From: Xiphophorus maculatus
Lineage: Eukaryota; Chordata; Actinopteri; Cyprinodontiformes; Poeciliidae
Assembly: GCF_002775205.1 (NCBI RefSeq)
Contig: NC_036450.1
Coordinates: 24,392,288 to 24,456,287, forward strand
DNA length: 64,000 nucleotides
Direction: 5' to 3'
The notes beneath the pieces were generated by a model that worked only from the letters and a program-made list of their open reading frames with translations, searched no databases and was not told the DNA's origin. The translations under genes and the position numbers were made by a program. Below are positions 58,484 to 64,000 of this stretch, one piece after another. Positions within the stretch are counted from its first letter, which is position 1, and each line of letters opens with the position of its first letter.

Positions 58484-60027
58484 CAGTGTTGTATAGTAAC
58501 GAAGTAAAAATACTTCACTACCTTACTTAAGTATATTTTGGAGTACTTCATACTTTCCTCGAGTATGAAAATTTTTGATGACTTTCACTTTTACTTCACT
58601 ACATTTCCGAACTTAATTGCGTACTTTTACTCCGATACATTTTCAGTGTGTGGTTTAGTTACTCGTTACAAAAAAGCGAGAGAGAGAAACAAAGTGTTTT
58701 GATCCCACCTACTGATTAGCAAGTAGCAAGCAGGCTACCGAACAAAGTCCGTAGCCTGCTTGCCTGGGCTTGTTCATCACCACCAATAGGATACACCTGT
58801 TTCGCTTCTCCCATTAAACACAAAGCAAGTCTCGCAATCAGCAGCAGCCACATGGAGGAGGAGACGGAGACCACAACGACTGCAACTACGTCGGACACGG
58901 CTCCAGGGGAACCACCAGCTGGTGATGAGAGCCCATGGCCTTATTTAAACACAATATACTCTTTCGTGGGTGTTAAAGATTCGTCGTACCGCATGCAGTT
59001 TATGTTATTCCTGCCCGAAGATGTGGAAATTCTATCTTACAAAAACTCCCCGTCCAACTTGAAGAAACACATCGAGATAACTTCTTATGAAATGGTTATA
59101 ATCCTCCTGTTTCAGTAACTATAGCTTGGTCACTAGGCACTATTGTGAAATCTTGAGCATAACGTTACCTGTATAAATTAACTTTGTTTGGCATTGTTTC
59201 AGTTCCATACGTGGTGTATTTAGCTTAGGCCTAATGTTGACTGTAGCAGGCTACCTAGACTCCTCTGTTCAAGGGGGACAGAAGCCATAGCGATAGCAAT
59301 TTAGACTAAATTTAACGAATATAGGAAAGGCATGCAAGTTCAAAACCAGGTTTACAGAGATGCCAATAAGCTGCATTTCCCTCCCAATTCTTTTTTTCTT
59401 TTGCATAATGACCAGTTGTGTGCACCACCTACTGACTGTAGCATTGACTGATTCACTGATTTGTGAAGTAGAGTAATCGTAACAGCTCTTTTTCTTCATG
59501 TTGGCCGCATTTTCTGTACTATTTATTTTTCTCATTTTCAGCACTGACCTTACTTGAAGGGAAAACTTAAGGCTTACAAAAACTTTGTATTTTCTGTCCT
59601 GGAGGGTTTACTAAGAAGCTGGTTCAGTTGTAAAGCAGGTTAAGTTAACCTTGTGCTATAGGTAAAGCACCTAATTTTCTTAACTAAATGATGCCTGCAG
59701 GTATATCTATCAGCAGGTTTAATTTTGCCTGCACTTGGTTGGGTACATTATTTTAAGTGTATTTGACAAGTTTACCAAAATATAAAAAATGTCATTCAAA
59801 CTGCATTTGCTTTGTTTTACTTTTTACTTGTACTTTTCATTACATTACTTGAGTACATCCATTTTTACAGTAATTTCCATACTTAAGTACAAGAAGTTTC
59901 AGATACTTTAAGACTTTAACTCAAGTAACATTTCAGTCAGTGACTTCGACTTTTACCAAAGTCATATTTTGGAGAGGTACTTGTACTTTTACTTGACTCT
60001 GAGATTTCAGTACTTTATACAACACTG
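58484..60027 (+). mobile_element. hAT-family element with BED-finger transposase relic, perfect 8-bp target duplication
   Basis: CGGCGTTT occurs at 58476-58483 and 60028-60035. The ends are the inverted repeats CAGTGTTGTATAGTAACGAA and TTTCAGTACTTTATACAACACTG-type sequence. The sub-termini carry many AAGTACTT-like motifs. The interior holds an N-terminal transposase fossil (58852-59118), and the rest of the transposase is missing. Confidence 0.85.
58852..59118 (+). pseudogene. hAT transposase N-terminal fragment with a broken BED zinc finger
   Basis: The 88-codon frame opens MEEETETTTTATTSDTAPGE, then reads WPYLNTIYSFVGVKDSSYRM and SYKNSPSNLKKHIEITSYEM. The W-Y, SPSNLKKHIE pattern is that of the BED finger at the start of hAT transposases (usually C..C...S.SNLRKH.E..H). 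The first Cys pair is replaced (MQFMLF), and the final His is lost, so zinc binding is impossible. No downstream catalytic region was found. Confidence 0.55.
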
Positions 60028-60035
60028 CGGCGTTT

Positions 60036-62414
60036 ACATCTTAACAGGGCTCTGTCTTCCCTATAAAGTTTATGTCTGTGTTCCCGGTTGCTCAGAGTGT
60101 TAGTGAGCACTAACCTCATCATGCAGGTTCAGTCCGGTGAGGAGCTTTCGCGCTCTCCTCGTAAAACACTGGTTTTCTATTATATTATTATTATTTTTAG
60201 TATTATTTTTTCCCCTTTATGATGTGGTTAATGCACACGGTGGCGCGAAGATCGGACAAACTCGTCCCTAAAAGTTGGGCAACCACAACAGTTTCTGTGT
60301 ATTTAAAAACTCAGCAGACATGAAATGGAAGAGCTACTAAAGCCACATTAGCAACATTTAATTAAATCTCCCATTTGTTGGGATTCCTGCTCAGTGCAAC
60401 AGATTTAACTCATCATGCTGGGCCGGTCCGAGGCTGCATGAGGCCTTGAGCAGAATTTGACTTAGGGGCCCCTTTTGTTACTAAAAACATCAGCAACTCT
60501 AACAGCTTCTGTGTTAGATTTAATCTGGGAGAAGGGAGCAGTTTAATTGGCCAACCCAAAAAGCAATAAGTTATAATTGCAGTTTACTAATTTGTATTTG
60601 TGAACAAACGGAGCTCAAACTCAAATAGAGATTAAACTCATAGCATCAGAGTGTAGCTATGGTAACAATCTAACTATGAATATTGTTCTTTGAAGTTTTA
60701 CAAAGTAAACTTGCCAGCTGCTTTAAATCTTACATTTAAATGTTAAACAATTTAAAATATTTTAATTTGTGTATGGTGAAGCCACTAAATCAAATTTATC
60801 ATCTCAATAAATAAATGTTACATTTATACATCTGTGGTGTATGTTAAAAATAATAGCATTTATGGGGACCTGAAGGCCCCATAAATGCCTTCATGGCCTC
60901 ATGGAGCCTCTGACTTAATTTGGATCAAACAGAAGTGCAAATAATTGATATTCATTTTAATTGTATTTTTTGATTTGATGTTTTTAAGACTAGTTGTGGG
61001 TACAGACAGCATTTCACTGGAGATGTCTTCCTGAAATATTTTTACATTTCCTGTCAACTTAAAATCTTTTAATACAAAAACACGGTGGACCGCCTCGCTG
61101 CGTTGACCACTGGGTTTAGCAAGTTTTCTGGGGGAAACGCTGAATAATGTTTGCTTAAGTACTAAAACCACTGAAACAGAGAAGACGAACCCAAATTAGA
61201 CACTGAATAATAAGTTAAAGACAAAACAGGAAGTGTAAAAACGACATTTGAGCAACTTTCAAATAATTTCTTCCTCTTTTTCTTTTTCTTTTCCACTTCT
61301 TAAAGTCTCTCTATTCGCACGTTAGGTAATCGGTTGGTGGTGTTTCCTGGTTTCAGATATATGCTGTCTTCTCATCACTTCTCAGTATTTAAGACCCACT
61401 AGAGCAGGGGGTCTGGAACATTTGCACCCCAATGAACCAATTTCAATCTCGGTTTATGCAAATAAAACTTATTTAGAGTCATAAATGTTACCTGACATTT
61501 GGAAAAAAGGCAACTTATAATTTCTGATACAGGAAAACTATGAGAATAGAGCAAAAATTGTCTTCCTATTTTTAGGTTTTAAAATACAATGTGAACTTTT
61601 ATAAAGGATGATGAATACATTTTCCTCTATGGGATGTCAAACTTCATTAGAAATTATGTAAACAAATAAACATGATTTTCTATCTGTCAAGATTGTGAGA
61701 TCCTTCCATACTCCCATGTGCAATACAAATGCAAAAATATCTAATTAATCTATAAAAGTATCTGTCCTCTGCTCTGAGGACTGAATAATGGAAGGTCCGA
61801 GGCCGGGGCATTTGCAGCAACAGTTCTACCAACTGCGCCACTGTGCAGCTCCTGCAAAGAATAATTTTTCATAAAATCAAGGAAATTATGAACAGACTGA
61901 TGCTTCATCAGTCTGTCATCAAAAAACGGTTTCTTCAGTTAGAGGCTTCTTCAGTGTTGCTGTAATGCAGACTGCTACAGGAGGCAGGTCTTTCCTGGCC
62001 ATACCCATCACCATCTACAATAACTCTTTGAAGAAAACTGTTTTATATGAATTAACTGAATTGAATTTAGCCATTTTTATTCACTCCTCTCTTTCCCCCA
62101 GGCCTCCAATTGCCACACCACTCATCCCCCCTTTGACTGAACAGATTGTGTGAAGCTTTTATGATAAAGCACTGTGCAAGTACGGGCCATTTACCATTTA
62201 CAAACACACACACACACACACACTTTAAGTCTAACATGCCACTTGCAGCACCTGAGAAGAGTTTAAAAACTGACACGCAGCCTGTTTAAAATGATCAATC
62301 TGGTGAAAAAAAAGAAAAAAGCAGAACTTGTGACATTTCAGTGGTTACTGAATGTTTGGTTTCGTGTACATGCCATGGTCTGTATGAACATTTAGTGGTT
62401 TTGTTTACACTGCA
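60036..62414. other. Spacer or putative cadherin intron, no exon recognised
   Basis: AT-rich sequence with small degraded repeats and no supported coding exon. If the leader exon at 58350 belongs to the cadherin gene, this is part of its first intron. Confidence 0.4.
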
Positions 62415-62519
62415 GACTCAGAGGATAACAGTCTGCAGTCGAGTCTTGACCTGCTGACTTTTCTGTCTCCCCAAAACATTTGATTAATAAAAACAAAACA
62501 CAAGAGCTTTTACACACAA

Positions 62520-63732
62520 ATGGGGACCAGTTGGTTTGTAGTTTGGAGTGTTTGGATCTTCTTGTGTCAGGTAAGAATGTTTCTCTCTTCACAGTCTCAG
62601 CAAACTCCTTTGATTTTAACACTTCATTTCTAGTTTTTTTTAAAAAGTTTCTTTGTTTTATTTTGTGTTTTATTAGTAGCTGACAGCTAAAAGTAGTAAT
62701 GGTGAATGTGAAGTTGAAAGGAAACATGTATGAAATGCACAAAACAATATTATTTATTATTGTTTGGTTATTGAAAACTATTGAGACGTCACAGCTCAGA
62801 CAGTTTCTCTACATGTGGGTCTCAAACTGCCTTCCTCCAGGGCCGGTTTCCTGCACCTCTGCTTCAGCACACCTGGCTGAAACTCATTACCAGAACTTTG
62901 TAGAGCTCGACTGACTGCTAATGAGGCAGTTTGACCATTTAATTTAAGTATGTAGGACAGGAAACAAATCTAAAAGTTGCAGGGTTCTGTCGCTTTCTAA
63001 ATGCAGACCACTGGGCTCGATGTTCTGCTTCACATCCTGTTGAAACAATCTGCTTTGTGCAGGATAGATCTTAACATGCTCTTATTAATGGCATTGATGG
63101 CAGGGTGTCTGTAAATCAAACTGTAGTGAAAAAATGTTTCAGCTCAGAATTTGAAGTATTCCTTGTTGAACATTTTAACAGACAAATAAAGGTGTGTGTG
63201 TGCATGGTTGTGTGTCCTGTCTGTTTCTGTGTTGCCCTGCGACAGACTGGTGACCTGTCCAGGGTGACCCCGCCTCTCACCCAGAACGATAGCTGGAGAT
63301 AGACACCAGCACTTCCCGACCCCTCTGAGGGTCAAGGGTGTTAGAACATGGACAGATGGATGAAAGTTTATTATATTAGGAAAAATGTAAAATTTCAACA
63401 ATGTATGAAACTGTTGAGACCAATTTTTCTTTATAAATACAGATTAAGCTTATTAAGTGACTCATTTTCAACCCATAAGCTATGAGAACAACATAGTATA
63501 TGTATATAATATATACAATATATACCATGTGACTCCACTGGGCGTTATGAGTTACTGTTCTAACTTAGCTATATTGCAGAATAGAAATTAGCTGTTAAAA
63601 TAAATGTTTCTCTTCTCCTTTTCTAGACTGCAGCTACAGAGGAATCACCATGCCAACCTGGATTTGAGTCAGAGATGTTAATATTAAAAGTGAGCAAAAA
63701 AGCCCTGGAGGAAGGCACAAGACTCGGCAAAG
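62520..63732 (+). CDS. Classical cadherin, E-cadherin-like, first two coding exons (continues past window)
   Basis: Exon 62520-62570 encodes MGTSWFVVWSVWIFLCQ, a hydrophobic signal peptide, and ends in phase 0 at GTAAGAATG. Exon 63627-63732 (acceptor TTTTCTAG, donor GTATGG, ends in phase 1) encodes TAATEESPCQPGFESEM, LILKVSKKALEEGTRLGK. The CxPGFxxE.....V....LE.G..LG pattern is the start of the classical cadherin prodomain, for example human E-cadherin [20 protein letters not shown]. A 48-51-nt exon 1 and a roughly 110-nt exon 2 ending in phase 1 are also how CDH1 is built. The prodomain would be cleaved by furin before the ectodomain works in calcium-dependent adhesion. Which cadherin it is cannot be decided from 52 residues. 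Confidence 0.72.
62812..63018. repeat. Degraded hAT MITE (5724 family), inside the cadherin intron
   Basis: GTGGGTCTCAAACTGCCTTC and the CCAGGGCCGGTTTCCTGCA block resemble the left half of 5724-5946. The downstream AAATCTAAAAGTTGCAGG and the decayed right end also align. No intact terminus or target duplication remains. Confidence 0.5.
63225..63362 (+). mobile_element. LINE/SINE 3' tail ending in a GGATGGATGA-type repeat
   Basis: GCGACAGACTGGTGACCTGT, CCAGGGTGACCCCGCCTCTC, AGCTGGAGATAGACACCAGC and a terminal ACAGATGGATGA form the conserved tail seen in many fish non-LTR retrotransposons. Assignment to the L2 group is from memory of the family and is tentative. Confidence 0.55.
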
Positions 63733-64000
63733 GTATGGACACTGAGTAACATCTGGGAAAGCTGAACTGTCTGACATGGAGGGAAGGAGGGGATATTGAA
63801 ACTTAAGCTTTTTGCTTTATGTTCTTTTGTTAAGAACATTAAAAAAAAGCAAATGGAAGAAAACCTCTTTATGATTTCAGCAAAGATCTCATGGCTTATT
63901 TCTGTCTCAGGTCATTTTGGGCCTCATCTACAAAGATCCCATATAAGGAGTGTTAAATTGTGTGTGCAAAAAATGTATGTGGGTGTGTTGCATGCAGTCT

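Overview
This window looks like nuclear DNA of a teleost fish, probably a percomorph; I cannot name the species. The reasons are AT-rich intergenic DNA, vertebrate-type split genes with GT..AG introns, CpG-rich promoters, and many fish-type DNA transposons (hAT, Tc1/mariner, TTAA-target elements) and LINE fragments. There are no bacterial operons, CRISPR arrays or viral genes. Almost every protein-coding exon had to be assembled by splice site and reading phase, because open frames alone do not show these genes.

Layout, left to right. 184-13208 (minus): the 5' two thirds of a CLIP1-type microtubule plus-end protein, 13 coding exons joined in phase (631 codons), running off the left edge, with a likely non-coding first exon near 17.35-17.48 kb. 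19971-20963 (minus): a hydroxycarboxylic-acid-receptor-like GPCR with an uninterrupted coding frame. 21953-25800 (minus): DENR, seven coding exons including one of 20 nt. 29875-36400 (minus): BCL7A, six coding exons, with a long 3' UTR to about 27.66 kb. 40382-48756 (plus): EIF2B1, nine exons. 48790-55981 (minus): DDX55, fourteen exons, tail-to-tail with EIF2B1 (33 nt between the stop codons). 62520-63732 (plus): the first two coding exons of a classical cadherin, cut by the right edge. CLIP1, HCAR, DENR, BCL7A, EIF2B1 and DDX55 all lie in human 12q24.31, so this is a conserved vertebrate linkage block.

Functionally the genes are mostly housekeeping and are linked by ancestry rather than co-regulation: translation initiation or recycling (DENR, EIF2B1), ribosome biogenesis (DDX55), SWI/SNF chromatin remodelling (BCL7A), microtubule dynamics (CLIP1), metabolite sensing (HCAR) and adhesion (cadherin).

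The unusual content is in introns and spacers. EIF2B1 intron 3 (5.3 kb) holds a composite element bounded by short inverted repeats, with a 129-bp minisatellite and a 3' hairpin followed by CTAG, resembling a non-autonomous Helentron (HINE). The minisatellite carries a sense-strand poly(A) signal in each of 12 units. Three hAT elements of 1.3-1.5 kb with perfect 8-bp target-site duplications lie at 36.8-38.3, 44.5-45.8 and 58.5-60.0 kb; two of them keep fossil transposase exons. A LINE 3' end containing a very long TA microsatellite abuts the DDX55 promoter. Several perfect short palindromes sit in introns, one beside a CLIP1 splice donor. A 170-bp tandem duplication near the DENR promoter carries a doubled NRF1-like site.
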